DNA from: Bradyrhizobium diazoefficiens
GTDB lineage: Bacteria; Pseudomonadota; Alphaproteobacteria; Rhizobiales; Xanthobacteraceae
DNA: 64,000 nucleotides
Assembly: GCF_018131015.1 (NCBI RefSeq)
Contig: NZ_JAFCJJ010000015.1
Span: 1-64,000, forward strand
Direction of reading: 5' to 3'
Part shown: in pieces, positions 35,375-44,243 of the stretch
Position numbering within the stretch: the first letter of the stretch is position 1
Layout: every line of letters starts with the position of its first letter
Translations under genes and position numbers: made by a program
The notes under the pieces: generated by a model
Database searches by the model: none
What the model was told of the DNA's origin: nothing
What the model saw: only the letters and a program-made list of their open reading frames with translations

Positions 35375-36367
35375 ATGGGCGCGCCGACGCAGCGGATCAT
35401 CAAGACCAACGGCATCAGTCTCAACGTCGCCGAGCAGGGCGAGGGCCCGATGGTGCTGCTCTGCCACGGCTTTCCGGAGGGCTGGTACTCCTGGCGCCAC
35501 CAGATGGAGGCGCTGGCCGCCGCCGGCTATCACGCCGTTGCGCCCGACATGCGCGGCTATGGCAAGAGTGACCGGCCCGAGGCAATCGACCAGTACACGA
35601 TCTTCCACATGGTCGGCGATCTCGTCGGCGTGCTCGATGCCTTCGACACGAAACAGGCCGTCATCGTCGGCCATGACTGGGGCGCGCTGATCGCCTGGCA
35701 CACGGCACGCCTGCGCCCCGACCGCTTCCGCGCCGCCGCCATCCTCAGCGTGCCCTTCCACCCGCGCAGCGAGGCGCGGCCGACCAGCGTCATGCCGCAG
35801 AATGCGGATGCCCAGTTCTACCAACTGTACTTCCAGCAGCCCGGCGTCGCCGAGGCCGAGTTCGAGCGGGATCCGCGGGCCACGCTCGGCGCGATGCTGT
35901 TTGGCGGCTCGGGCGAAGGAACGGTGGCGATCCGCGCCAGCGCCGAGCGCGCCGGCAGGACAGTCGGCGTCGGCATGATCTCCCGCAAGGACGGCATGCT
36001 GCCGAAGATACAGGTGCCGCTGCCGTCATGGCTGAGCGCCGCCGACCTCGATTATTACGCCGCCGAATTTGCCCGCAGCGGCTTTCGCGGGCCGCTCAAC
36101 TACTACCGCAACGTCGATCGCAACTGGGAGCTGATGGGCGCCTTCGAGGGCGTGAAGGTGGTCGTGCCGACGCTCTTCGTCGCCGGCGACCACGACATGG
36201 TGCTCGCCTTCCCCGGCGCCGCCGAGCACCTCGCCGGCATGAAGCAATGGGTGCCGCAGCTCCGCGAGATCAGGCTGCTGCCGGGTTGCGGTCACTGGAC
36301 GCAGCAGGAGCGGCCGGCGGAAGTGAACGCCGCGATCGCAGAGTTTCTGCAAAGCTTGCCGAACTGA
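35375..36367 (+). CDS. Alpha/beta hydrolase, epoxide-hydrolase-like
   Basis: 330 residues. HGFPEGWYSWRHQ (oxyanion motif HGxP), GYGKSDRPEAIDQYT, and the nucleophile elbow VIVGHDWGALIAWH with Asp as nucleophile, typical of soluble epoxide hydrolases and haloalkane dehalogenase relatives. The late GCGHWTQQERP supplies the His. Expected to hydrolyse epoxides to diols. The ATG at 35,375 follows GAGGA at a good spacing. Likely under the divergent XRE-cupin regulator. Confidence 0.86.
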   Translation: MGAPTQRIIKTNGISLNVAEQGEGPMVLLCHGFPEGWYSWRHQMEALAAAGYHAVAPDMRGYGKSDRPEAIDQYTIFHMVGDLVGVLDAFDTKQAVIVGHDWGALIAWHTARLRPDRFRAAAILSVPFHPRSEARPTSVMPQNADAQFYQLYFQQPGVAEAEFERDPRATLGAMLFGGSGEGTVAIRASAERAGRTVGVGMISRKDGMLPKIQVPLPSWLSAADLDYYAAEFARSGFRGPLNYYRNVDRNWELMGAFEGVKVVVPTLFVAGDHDMVLAFPGAAEHLAGMKQWVPQLREIRLLPGCGHWTQQERPAEVNAAIAEFLQSLPN

Positions 36368-36835
36368 TCAGCTGGCTTGTTCCGTCTGCTGCTGACTGAG
36401 CTTGTACAGCTGCGAATGCGTGGTGTCTGGAGATGTCGACGACGTGTCGAAGGTGATCTTGGTGAAATTGAGCGACATGCTTTCGATTGGCCTCGTCGAG
36501 CCATCGCCACCCGAGCCACTGAGCTGATAGGACCCGATCAGCGTGTCCTGCAACACCATCGTCATGGTGGTCACGCCATCGCTCACGAAGGCAATCACGA
36601 CGAGCTTCCCCTCGCCGTTGAGAGATTCCTTGAAAAGCTTGGGGGAGGCCGAGTCCTGCACCTTGGAGACCACGATCTCCTGGACGCTCGGACGGCCGGT
36701 GCCACCGCGGCGGGATTGGCCGAGCTGCGCGCTCTGCAGTTCGATCCAGCCCTCGAAACCGTGGGCGGTCACTTCGCCCATCAATCTCTTGTCCAGTACA
36801 CCCGGCTTTGAGAAAATTCCCATATAAATTGGCAT
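36368..36835 (-). CDS. Hcp family protein (type VI secretion tube-like), orphan
   Basis: 155 residues, single Hcp domain: GEVTAHGFEGWIELQSAQLGQ, VQEIVVSKVQDSASPKLFKESLNGEG and SLNFTKITFDTS. Hcp forms hexameric rings of the T6SS tube and is also secreted as an effector carrier. No other T6SS gene is nearby, so this is an orphan. Strong GAGGAGG ribosome binding site before the ATG at 36,835. The C-terminal tail after the fold is Ser/Thr/Gln-rich. It is convergent with the hydrolase gene, with no gap. Confidence 0.85.
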   Translation of the reverse strand: MPIYMGIFSKPGVLDKRLMGEVTAHGFEGWIELQSAQLGQSRRGGTGRPSVQEIVVSKVQDSASPKLFKESLNGEGKLVVIAFVSDGVTTMTMVLQDTLIGSYQLSGSGGDGSTRPIESMSLNFTKITFDTSSTSPDTTHSQLYKLSQQQTEQAS

Positions 36836-37183
36836 CGAGCCCTCCTCGAAACGTCAAAAATCAAACGTCCCCAAGTCACGCCCCACGCGCCGTCCGGCAG
36901 GATAGCGGATCGCCGCGGGGAAAACCCGGTCCTTGGGCGGGTTGAGACCGTCAACTTCGGGTGATCTCGCCGATCGAGGCCTTCCGGACGGCGATCCCGA
37001 CCGTGACCTGTTTGTCACTCATGGGGGGATCCTCGCCCTCGAACAGCACCTCACCAGGACGAAGTGCGGCCGAATCGACACAGCATGATTTCCGGGGAAA
37101 TGGTTCGTACGACTGTTTTGCGACATCCCGTCGAAGCGGTGGAGTCGCCGTCACGACGGTGGAGGGGTCGCGACGCCTTGCCT
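36836..37183. other. 348-base gap between Hcp and the RpiR gene, with one 23-codon mini-ORF
   Basis: On the minus strand 36,951-37,022 encodes a 23-residue peptide beginning MSDKQVTVGIAV with GAGG eight bases upstream. The frame stays open far upstream, and the preceding residues (GEVLFEGED) recall oligopeptide ABC ATPases, so it may be a relic rather than a gene. Nothing else is supported. Confidence 0.35.
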
Positions 37184-38140
37184 TCAGTCGCCCAGCGGCC
37201 CGCTCGGATTCCCATCCGAGCCCTTCAACAACTCGTACTTGATCCGCCGCATCCGGGCCTGGGCCTCCAGAGGCTTGCAGTAGGCGGTCGAGGCCGCGAG
37301 CAGATCGATCGCGGCGAGAAGGGCATAGCGTGACGCGGTCGGCTTGAGCGCATCGGGAGCCTCGGGCACGTGCACACCCAGCACGATATCGGCCATCGAG
37401 GCGAGCCGGCTTTGCGGCTTGGTGATCGCAACGATGAGGGCGCCGTATTGCCTGGCGATCCCGGCAGCCTCGATCACCTCGCTGGCCGCGCCCGTGGTCG
37501 ATATGGCCACGACGACATCGTTCCGGCCGAGCGTCGCCGCGATCATCCGCATCAACCTCGGATCGGAGGCGTGAGAGACGGCAATGCCGAGGCGAAAAAA
37601 ACGGTTCTGAACCTCCGCGGCCGCAAGGGTCGAGCCTCCGCCGATGCCGAATGCGGCAAGCTTCGAACATGCCGAGATTGCCTCCGCAGCCTTCTCGACA
37701 TCCTCCTTCCGCAATCCCTCCTCGGCAGCGGCAATCGCGCGGCGGATCTCCTGAAACACCGACCGCCAGAGAGCGGGGCGCGCCAGATCCGTCCCGACAT
37801 GCGGGGGCAGCTCGACGTAGATCCGTCCGACCGCCATGGCCTGAGCCAGCCTCACCTTGAGGTCCCGGACCCCGCGACAGCCGACCGAACGGCTGAACCG
37901 GGTCACGGTCGGCTCGCTGACGCGGGCGCGGCGGGCGAGCTCGGTGTTGCTCGCATGAATCGCAAACTCGACATCGGCGACCACCGCCGTGGCAACGCGC
38001 TGCTCCGAGGGGCTGAGGCCGGGCGCGCACTGCCTGATGAGAGAGATGATGTCGCCAGCCACCACGATGTCGTGGCTCGGGGCCTTGGAAGCCGCAGCGC
38101 CGGCGCCTTTCACCGGATGAATTCGCTTCGCACGGGGCAT
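37184..38140 (-). CDS. MurR/RpiR family transcriptional regulator (HTH plus SIS domain)
   Basis: 318 residues. The N-terminal HTH_6 domain (ISLIRQCAPGLSPSEQRVATAV, then ARRARVSEPTVTRFSRSVGCRG) is followed by a SIS sugar-isomerase-like effector domain with IGGGSTLAAAEVQNRFFRLG and VVVAISTTGAASEVIEAAG. Members sense phosphosugars or related compounds. It is transcribed divergently from the five-gene ABC importer that starts at 38,374, which it most likely controls. The N-terminal 20 residues are basic and variable. Confidence 0.9.
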   Translation of the reverse strand: MPRAKRIHPVKGAGAAASKAPSHDIVVAGDIISLIRQCAPGLSPSEQRVATAVVADVEFAIHASNTELARRARVSEPTVTRFSRSVGCRGVRDLKVRLAQAMAVGRIYVELPPHVGTDLARPALWRSVFQEIRRAIAAAEEGLRKEDVEKAAEAISACSKLAAFGIGGGSTLAAAEVQNRFFRLGIAVSHASDPRLMRMIAATLGRNDVVVAISTTGAASEVIEAAGIARQYGALIVAITKPQSRLASMADIVLGVHVPEAPDALKPTASRYALLAAIDLLAASTAYCKPLEAQARMRRIKYELLKGSDGNPSGPLGD

Positions 38141-38373
38141 CGCTCGCCGTTCCCTCAGGTCACGTCACCTTGCATGTCCAGGCCCGGAGGTCGCTGTAAG
38201 AAACCTTCAGACTTGACCCAGCACCTAACGCCGGACGCGCCATACATGGCAATTTTGTGCTTGAAAACTAGCACGATCCCTATGTAACTTTCAAACAGTG
38301 TAACGGGCCAAAACGCTCGATGGCACATCCCCTGCGCCAAAGCAGGCGGCTCAGGCAGGATGGGAGGGCGATC
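38141..38373. promoter_or_regulatory. Divergent promoter region of the RpiR gene and the ABC importer
   Basis: Contains a direct repeat TGTAAC at 38,283-38,288 and 38,299-38,304 (16 bases apart, so on different faces of the helix by about half a turn) in an AT-richer segment. GGAGGG lies just before the 38,374 ATG. Operator function is inferred from position. Confidence 0.4.
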
Positions 38374-39915
38374 ATGAGATGCGGTCTCGGTGTCTTGATG
38401 CGTGGCGCCGCAGGGCTGGCCATCGCGTTGTTTCTGAACGCGCAAGCCGGCGCAGCCACAATTCTGCGCGAAGCCACGGTCGGCGAGCCGCCACCCCTCG
38501 ATGTCATGCTGACGACGGCCGACGTCGCATCGGTCATCGGACGCCACATCTTCGAAACGCTCTATGCGCTGGACTCGACCTATACGCCGCGCCCGCTGCT
38601 GGCGGAGAGCGAGCGCGAGGACGATGGCGGAAAGACCATCGTCATCAAGCTCCGCGAGGGCGTGACCTTCCACAACGGCAAGGAGATGACCGCCAAGGAC
38701 GTGGCCGCCTCGATGAAGCGATGGGGCAATTTCGGCGCACGCGGCAAGCTGCTGATGGCCGCGGCGACGTCGGTCGAGGCGACCGGAAAGTATGAAGTCA
38801 CGCTGCAACTGTCGGCGCCGAATGGCGCCTGGAAGAATCTGATCGCGGACGTCAATGGCGGCCTTGCGATCTATCCGGAAGACATCGCCGCCAATGCCGG
38901 AAACAAGCCGATCGAGCAGAAGGACTATATCGGCACCGGCCCCTACAAGTTCGTGGAGTGGCGGCCGAACCGCTATGTCGAGGTGGAAAGATTCGATGGC
39001 TACAAGCCAGTGAAGGACAAGGGTGACGGCTTCGCCGGGGCCCGCGTCGCCAACTTCGACAAGATCAGGTTCATTCCGGTGCCGGACGTCGGCACGCGGG
39101 TCAGCGGCGTGCAGGCCGGCGACTATGACTACGCGGAGATGATCTCCGGCGATCTCTACGAGTCCCTCAGCAAGGACCCGTCGGTTCAGGTGCAGCGTAC
39201 CAATGCACCGATCTTCGGCCTGTTCTTCATGAACTCGAAGCAGGGAATCCTGAAGGACAATTACAAGCTCCGCCGCGCCATCCAGACCGCACTGGACAAG
39301 TCGCAGGCCCTGCGCGTTGCGTTCGGCCCCAAGGACCTCTGGAATGCCGAAGGATCGATCTTTCCCAAGGGCACGCCCTGGTACTCGGCCGAAGGCGTGT
39401 CGGGCTACAGCGCGCACGATCCGAAGAAGGCGAAGGAGCTCGCCAAGGAGGCGGACTACACGGGAACCCCGATCCGCCTTCTGGTCTCGACCAACTACCA
39501 GGCCCATTATGACGAGGCCTCCGTATTCACGCGCCAGCTCGCCGATGCCGGGATCAACGTTCAGATGCTCGTCGTCGACTGGGCAACCCTGCTGAAGATG
39601 CGCGGCCAGCCGGAACAGTGGGACATCTTCGTCACCCACCATTCGTTCTCGCCCGACCCGCTGCTCCTCACCTTCCTCAACGCGAGCTATCCCGGCTGGT
39701 GGGACAGCCCGGAGATATCAGCGCTTCGGACCGAACTGATCAAATCGACCGATCCGGCCGCGCGCAAGGCGACATGGGACAAGGTGCAGGCGCTGATCTA
39801 CGAGCAGGTGCCGGTCATGAAAGTGGGCGATGCATACACCTATGACATCGCATCTCCGAAGCTGAAGGGACTCAACCCGAACGGTCCCGTATTCTGGAAC
39901 GTGTCCGCGAAGTAA
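38374..39915 (+). CDS. Oligopeptide-type ABC transporter substrate-binding protein (DppA-like)
   Basis: 513 residues from the ATG at 38,374, chosen for the signal peptide (GLGVLMRGAAGLAIALFLNA) and a GGGAGGG upstream. SBP_bac_5 fold: TLYALDSTYTPRPLLAE, IVIKLREGVTFHNGKEMTAKDVAASMKRW, YIGTGPYKFVEWRPNRYV, LRRAIQTALDKSQ. Periplasmic receptor for peptides, nickel or glycosides. First gene of a five-gene import operon. Confidence 0.92.
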   Translation: MRCGLGVLMRGAAGLAIALFLNAQAGAATILREATVGEPPPLDVMLTTADVASVIGRHIFETLYALDSTYTPRPLLAESEREDDGGKTIVIKLREGVTFHNGKEMTAKDVAASMKRWGNFGARGKLLMAAATSVEATGKYEVTLQLSAPNGAWKNLIADVNGGLAIYPEDIAANAGNKPIEQKDYIGTGPYKFVEWRPNRYVEVERFDGYKPVKDKGDGFAGARVANFDKIRFIPVPDVGTRVSGVQAGDYDYAEMISGDLYESLSKDPSVQVQRTNAPIFGLFFMNSKQGILKDNYKLRRAIQTALDKSQALRVAFGPKDLWNAEGSIFPKGTPWYSAEGVSGYSAHDPKKAKELAKEADYTGTPIRLLVSTNYQAHYDEASVFTRQLADAGINVQMLVVDWATLLKMRGQPEQWDIFVTHHSFSPDPLLLTFLNASYPGWWDSPEISALRTELIKSTDPAARKATWDKVQALIYEQVPVMKVGDAYTYDIASPKLKGLNPNGPVFWNVSAK

Positions 39916-39992
39916 GGGACGGGCGATGAGGCCGCGAGAAATTCGAGCGCCGGCACCGGCCCGTCATTGCCGCTGATCAGCCGCACAATCAC

Positions 39993-40937
39993 ATGTGGTC
40001 ATATGCACTGAAGCGCGCGGGAACGACGGCGGTGACCCTGCTGGCGGCGTCCGTCATCATCTTTGCCTTCATCCATGTCGTTCCCGGCGATCCCATCTAT
40101 GTTCTGCTCGGCGACACCGCGACCCCCGACCAGATCGATGCCTTGCGGCACCAGCTCGGTCTCGATCAACCGATCATCCTGCAATATCTGAATTGGGCCG
40201 GCCATGTGCTCGAGGGCGACCTCGGGCGGTCAATCTTCTTCCAGGCGCCGGTGCTGTCGGTGATCGCCGATGGCGCCGAAACCAGCGTGCTGCTCGCCAC
40301 CATGACGATGATCTGGGTTGCGATCATCGGCGTTCCGATCGGCATGATCGCGGCGGTCCGGCACGGCACATGGCTCGACCAGGGACTGTCCGGCGCGGCG
40401 ATGCTGATGGCCTCGATCCCGACGTTCTGGGTCGGTCTCTACCTGATCCTGATCTTTGCCGCCTGGCTCGGCTGGTTTCCGAGCTCCGGCTATCCCTCGG
40501 TGTTCGAAGGCGGCCTCGGCAATCTGCGCTACCTCATCCTGCCGAGCCTTGCGCTTGCGGCGCCGAATGCCGCGCTGATCCTGCGGCTGACCCGCGCCAG
40601 CATGCTCGACGTCGCACGCGAGGATTACGTGCGGACGGCGCGCGCAAAGGGCATCCGCCCGTGGCAGGTGGTACGCCGGCACATCCTGCGCAACGCGCTG
40701 CTGGCGGTGGTGTCGGCCTTCGGCTTCACTTTCGCGGCGCTGCTGTCCGAAGCGGTGGTCACCGAAACGGTGTTTGCCCTGCCCGGGATCGGCCGCCTCG
40801 TCGTCCAGTCGATCCTTCGCCGCGACTATCCGGTGATCCAGGGCGTCATCCTCGTCATCGTCGTCGTGTATCTCCTGATTAATCTGGTCGTCGATCTTAG
40901 CTACCGGCTGCTCGATCCGCGGGTTGAACTGCAATGA
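39993..40937 (+). CDS. Oligopeptide-type ABC transporter permease (DppB-like)
   Basis: 314 residues, six hydrophobic spans. HVVPGDPIYVLLGDTATPDQIDALR near the start is the standard DppB signature. The EAA motif is EDYVRTARAKGIRPWQVVRRHILRNAL near residue 210. It forms one half of the membrane channel. Its stop overlaps the next permease gene by four bases. Confidence 0.94.
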   Translation: MWSYALKRAGTTAVTLLAASVIIFAFIHVVPGDPIYVLLGDTATPDQIDALRHQLGLDQPIILQYLNWAGHVLEGDLGRSIFFQAPVLSVIADGAETSVLLATMTMIWVAIIGVPIGMIAAVRHGTWLDQGLSGAAMLMASIPTFWVGLYLILIFAAWLGWFPSSGYPSVFEGGLGNLRYLILPSLALAAPNAALILRLTRASMLDVAREDYVRTARAKGIRPWQVVRRHILRNALLAVVSAFGFTFAALLSEAVVTETVFALPGIGRLVVQSILRRDYPVIQGVILVIVVVYLLINLVVDLSYRLLDPRVELQ

Positions 40938-41794
40938 GCCGGGTGGGCGCGACCTTGTGGCTGCAGCCGTTCATGGCCCGTCCGATCGCGCTGGCGGGGC
41001 TGGGCGTCCTCTTGGTGACCGTGCTTGCCGCCGCCTTCGCGCCCTGGCTTGCGCCCTTCGATCCCTATGCGATCGATCCGATGATCCGCCTGACACCACC
41101 GAACGCAGCCCATTGGTTCGGCACCGACCAGTTTGGCAGGGACACCCTGTCACGCGTCATCCACTCCGCGCGCATGGCGCTGCTGATCGGCTCGGGCGTG
41201 GTGGTCTTCGCCCTTGCGACGGGAGTGCCGATCGGCGTCCTCTCGGCCTTGTTCCCGAGGCTCGGTCACCTCTTGATGCGCATGGTCGACGTGCTGATGG
41301 CCTTCCCGGCGCTGCTGCTCGCGCTCGGGCTGATCGTCATCCTGGGCCCGAGCGTGGCCAATGCCATTCTGGCGATCGGGGTCGGCTACATGACGACGAC
41401 GACACGCATCGTTTACGGCCTGACGCTGCGCCTGCGCGCGGAAACCTATGTGGAGGCGTCCCGCAGCATGGGCGCCGGAACGGTATGGCTTATCGGCAAG
41501 CACATCCTGCCGAACCTGGTCTCACCGCTGCTGGTGCAGGCGAGCTTCGTCTTCGCTTTTGCGCAGCTTGGCGCAGCCTCGCTCGATTTCCTTGGCCTCG
41601 GCGCGCCGCCGGAGATTCCGAGCTGGGGCAACATGCTGGCGGAATCGCGCACCTTCATCACGCGCGCGCCATGGCTGCTGTTCTTCCCGGGCATGATGAT
41701 CGTGGCGACGGCATTTTCGCTGAACCTGGTCGGCGATGCCTTGCGCGACCGGCTCGATCCGCGATTTCGTCAAGTCTTCGGCGAGAAAGGCTAG
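40934..41794 (+). CDS. Oligopeptide-type ABC transporter permease (DppC-like)
   Basis: 286 residues. HWFGTDQFGRDTLSRVIHSARMALLIG is the typical DppC opening, with the EAA motif RAETYVEASRSMGAGTVWLIGKHILPN near residue 180. Pairs with the DppB-like protein. Starts at 40,934 with ATGA overlap, and is followed three bases later by the first ATPase. Confidence 0.94.
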   Translation: MSRVGATLWLQPFMARPIALAGLGVLLVTVLAAAFAPWLAPFDPYAIDPMIRLTPPNAAHWFGTDQFGRDTLSRVIHSARMALLIGSGVVVFALATGVPIGVLSALFPRLGHLLMRMVDVLMAFPALLLALGLIVILGPSVANAILAIGVGYMTTTTRIVYGLTLRLRAETYVEASRSMGAGTVWLIGKHILPNLVSPLLVQASFVFAFAQLGAASLDFLGLGAPPEIPSWGNMLAESRTFITRAPWLLFFPGMMIVATAFSLNLVGDALRDRLDPRFRQVFGEKG

Positions 41795-41797
41795 GCC

Positions 41798-42772
41798 GTG
41801 CTTTCCGTTCGCGATCTCACGGTGTCATTGGGTCCGGAGCGCGCGCCGGTCGACATCGTCGCCGGCGTGTCCTTCGGCCTCGCCAGGGGCGAGATACTCG
41901 GGCTCGTCGGCGAATCCGGCTGCGGCAAGAGCATGACCTCGCTCGCCGTCATGGGCTTGCTGCCGCAGCCGGGTCCCCGGGTCCGGGCCGGGCAGGTCCT
42001 GCTGGACGGCAGCGACGTGACGCAGTTGCAGCCTTGGCAACGCGTCGAAGCGGGTCATGGCCGCATGGCGATGATCTTTCAGGAGCCGATGACGTCGCTC
42101 AACCCGGTTCGCCGCATCGGCGACCAGATCACCGAGGCCGTGCAGGTGCATGAGCGCCTGGCAGGCGCCGCCGCGCTGGCCCGCGCGCGCGAGCTGCTCG
42201 AGCTGGTGCGCATGCCTGATCCCGGAATGCAGCTGTCGGCGTATCCGCATCAACTGTCGGGCGGCCAGCGCCAGCGGGTCATGATCGCGATCGCGCTGGC
42301 GTGCAGGCCACAGGTCCTGATCGCCGACGAGCCGACCACGGCGCTCGATGTGACCATCCAGGTGCAGATTCTCGGGCTCCTGCGCGAGCTCTGCAACCGC
42401 CTCGACATGGCGATCCTGTTCATCACCCACGACATGGGCGTGATTGCCCAGCTCGCCGATCGGGTCGCCGTCATGTATGCGGGCCGGATCGTGGAAACCG
42501 CTCCGGTCGGCGCGCTGTTCGAGGCGCCGCGCCACCCCTACACAAGCGGATTGATGGATTGCATGCCGTCGCGAAACTCCGGCGCGCGCCGCCTGCCGAC
42601 CATAGCGGGCCAGCCGCCGAAGCCCAGCAGGGTGGCCGCGGGCTGCGTCTTCGCCCCGCGCTGCGCCAGCGTGCGCGAGGCGTGCCGCCTGGCGACCCCG
42701 CCTCGCGCAGAGGTGGCGCAAGGGCACGAGGTGCTCTGCGCGTTCCCCCTGAACGGCGGTGGGCTGCCATGA
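41798..42772 (+). CDS. Oligopeptide-type ABC transporter ATP-binding protein (DppD-like)
   Basis: 324 residues. Walker A LVGESGCGKSMTSLAV, signature LSGGQRQRVMIAIAL, Walker B VLIADEPTTALDVT, and the oligopeptide-family C-terminal Cys region GCVFAPRCASVREAC. The start is the GTG at 41,798, three bases after the permease stop. Drives import with its partner ATPase; the stop overlaps the next gene (ATGA). Confidence 0.94.
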   Translation: MLSVRDLTVSLGPERAPVDIVAGVSFGLARGEILGLVGESGCGKSMTSLAVMGLLPQPGPRVRAGQVLLDGSDVTQLQPWQRVEAGHGRMAMIFQEPMTSLNPVRRIGDQITEAVQVHERLAGAAALARARELLELVRMPDPGMQLSAYPHQLSGGQRQRVMIAIALACRPQVLIADEPTTALDVTIQVQILGLLRELCNRLDMAILFITHDMGVIAQLADRVAVMYAGRIVETAPVGALFEAPRHPYTSGLMDCMPSRNSGARRLPTIAGQPPKPSRVAAGCVFAPRCASVREACRLATPPRAEVAQGHEVLCAFPLNGGGLP

Positions 42773-43731
42773 GCGGCGATGTCATTCTCGACATTCGGGA
42801 CCTGAAGGTCTCCTTCACGGCCAGGCGAGCGGGCCGGAAACGCCGGGTGCAGGCGGTCGACGGTGTGTCGCTGTCGCTCGCTGAGGGCGAGGTGCTCGGG
42901 ATCGTCGGTGAATCCGGCTGCGGCAAGACGACGGTCGGCCGATCGATCGTCGGACTGGCCCGGCCCGACAGCGGCTCCGTCGCCTTCAGGGGAGCCGAGA
43001 TGATCGGAGCCGCTCGCAGCAGTCTCCGCGAGATGCGCCTGAACGTGCGGATGGTCTTCCAGGATCCCTATGCCTCGCTCAATCCGCGGCGGACGATTGG
43101 AGACGCCGTGGCGGAGGCCGGCGACATCAACGGCTTCTTTAAGAGCCGCGCCGAGCGCAGCGCGGCGATCGCCGCCACTCTGACCGCCGTCGGACTGGAT
43201 CCGTCTTTCGCCGCCCGCTTTCCCTACGAACTCAGCGGCGGGCAGCGGCAGCGCGTCGGTATCGCGCGCGCCATTCTTCCCACGCCATCGATCGTCATCG
43301 CCGACGAGCCGGTTTCGGCGCTCGACGTGTCCGTGCAGGCCCAGGTGCTCAACCTGATGATGGATTTGCGCGAGGAATTGCGCCTGTCGATGCTCTTCAT
43401 CTCGCACGATCTCGCCGTGATCGGGCAGATCAGCAGCCGCGTCGCCGTGATGTATATGGGCCGGATCATGGAGCAGGCTCCGACGCGGACGATTCTGGAT
43501 CACCCGCTCCATCCCTACACGATTTCGCTGATGGCAGCCGTGCCCAAACCCGATCCGTCGAAACGGATCCTTGGCGCGATCGAAACAGGCGAACCGCCGA
43601 GCCAGTTCAATCGGCCGGCCGGTTGCGTGTTTGCTCCCCGTTGCCCCCTCGCCAGCAATCGCTGCCGGGGCGACGTCCCGGAGCTACGGCCTGTCGGCGA
43701 CGGCAGAGTGGTCGCCTGTCACAACATCTAG
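42769..43731 (+). CDS. Oligopeptide-type ABC transporter ATP-binding protein (DppF-like)
   Basis: 320 residues from the ATG at 42,769. Walker A IVGESGCGKTTVGRSI, signature LSGGQRQRVGIARAI, Walker B SIVIADEPVSALDVS, and the C-terminal AGCVFAPRCPLASNRC motif. Second ATPase of the importer. The ATG overlaps the DppD-like stop by four bases. A short hairpin follows the stop but without a T-run. Confidence 0.94.
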   Translation: MSGDVILDIRDLKVSFTARRAGRKRRVQAVDGVSLSLAEGEVLGIVGESGCGKTTVGRSIVGLARPDSGSVAFRGAEMIGAARSSLREMRLNVRMVFQDPYASLNPRRTIGDAVAEAGDINGFFKSRAERSAAIAATLTAVGLDPSFAARFPYELSGGQRQRVGIARAILPTPSIVIADEPVSALDVSVQAQVLNLMMDLREELRLSMLFISHDLAVIGQISSRVAVMYMGRIMEQAPTRTILDHPLHPYTISLMAAVPKPDPSKRILGAIETGEPPSQFNRPAGCVFAPRCPLASNRCRGDVPELRPVGDGRVVACHNI

Positions 43732-43735
43732 CCGG

Positions 43736-43775
43736 TCAGCAGCGTCCACACGATTTTCGCCCGCCGTGCTGCTGA
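43736..43775. other. Hairpin after the ABC operon
   Basis: TCAGCAGC (43,736-43,743) and GCTGCTGA (43,768-43,775) can pair across a 24-base loop. It is followed by AAAAAT, not a T-run, so termination is uncertain. Confidence 0.4.
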
Positions 43776-43815
43776 AAAATCAAAGTCCTGCGAAGCGCCC
43801 TGGCGCGAAGCAGGA

Positions 43816-43861
43816 TGGAGCGGGCGAAGGGAATCGAACCCTCGTATGCAGCTTGGGAAGC
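43816..43861. other. tRNA-Gly 3'-end copy A (attachment-site-like direct repeat)
   Basis: The reverse complement is a tRNA 3' half: anticodon loop TTCCCAA (CCC, glycine), T-arm GAGGGTTCGATTCCCTT, acceptor CGCCCGC, then TCCA. The matching 5' acceptor strand GCGGGCG is not present upstream, though D-arm-like TTGTAATGGTTGACAA follows. So this is a truncated or chimeric tRNA gene. The 46 bases are identical to 45,436-45,481. Confidence 0.85.
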
Positions 43862-44060
43862 TGGGCGGTTGTCAACCATTACAATGACTTGGCTGCAAAA
43901 CCGGCGCTAACCGTGCTCAACGGTGCCAATAGGTTAGAGGCGCAATGCAAAACGAGCTGGCGTTGCGACCGACGCTAATTAGCTCTCAAGAATCGCGTTC
44001 GCAGCGCGCAACAAAGGAGACCGCCATGTCGCCCCACCAGCGTAGGAAGGAAAAACCGCC

Positions 44061-44243
44061 GTGCCGAGAAAACGAAAGGGCCCCGACGGTCACCACACCG
44101 TCGAAGCCCTCAAACCAATGCACCAACCTCGCCAGAGATCAGTATCGGAAGACATAAGCGTCCCTACCGAGCCGGTCAACACCGGAAGCATTTTGGACGC
44201 TGATATCGTCGACAGCCTGATCGATCGAGAAGCGCGGCAATGA
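44061..44243 (+). CDS. Small hypothetical protein, first gene of the bracketed cassette
   Basis: 60 residues from the GTG at 44,061 with AGGAAGG upstream. A basic N-terminus PRKRKGPDGHH leads to an acidic C-terminal part GSILDADIVDSLID. No family recognised; phage-like in style. The stop overlaps the next ATG (ATGA). A competing ORF in another frame, 44,026-44,157 (43 residues, MSPHQRRKEK), has an even better AAAGGAG site five bases before its ATG, so which frame is used, or whether both are, is unresolved. Confidence 0.5.
   Translation: MPRKRKGPDGHHTVEALKPMHQPRQRSVSEDISVPTEPVNTGSILDADIVDSLIDREARQ

Noticed and set aside
43816..43900. Complete functional tRNA-Gly gene on the minus strand
   Set aside because: The 3' half is perfect but the 5' acceptor strand GCGGGCG is missing and the D-arm to anticodon spacing is three bases too long.
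43571..43978. Plus-strand ORF across the first tRNA-Gly repeat (contains GEGNRTLVCSLGS)
   Set aside because: Same antisense-tRNA artefact; also runs out of frame from the DppF-like gene.
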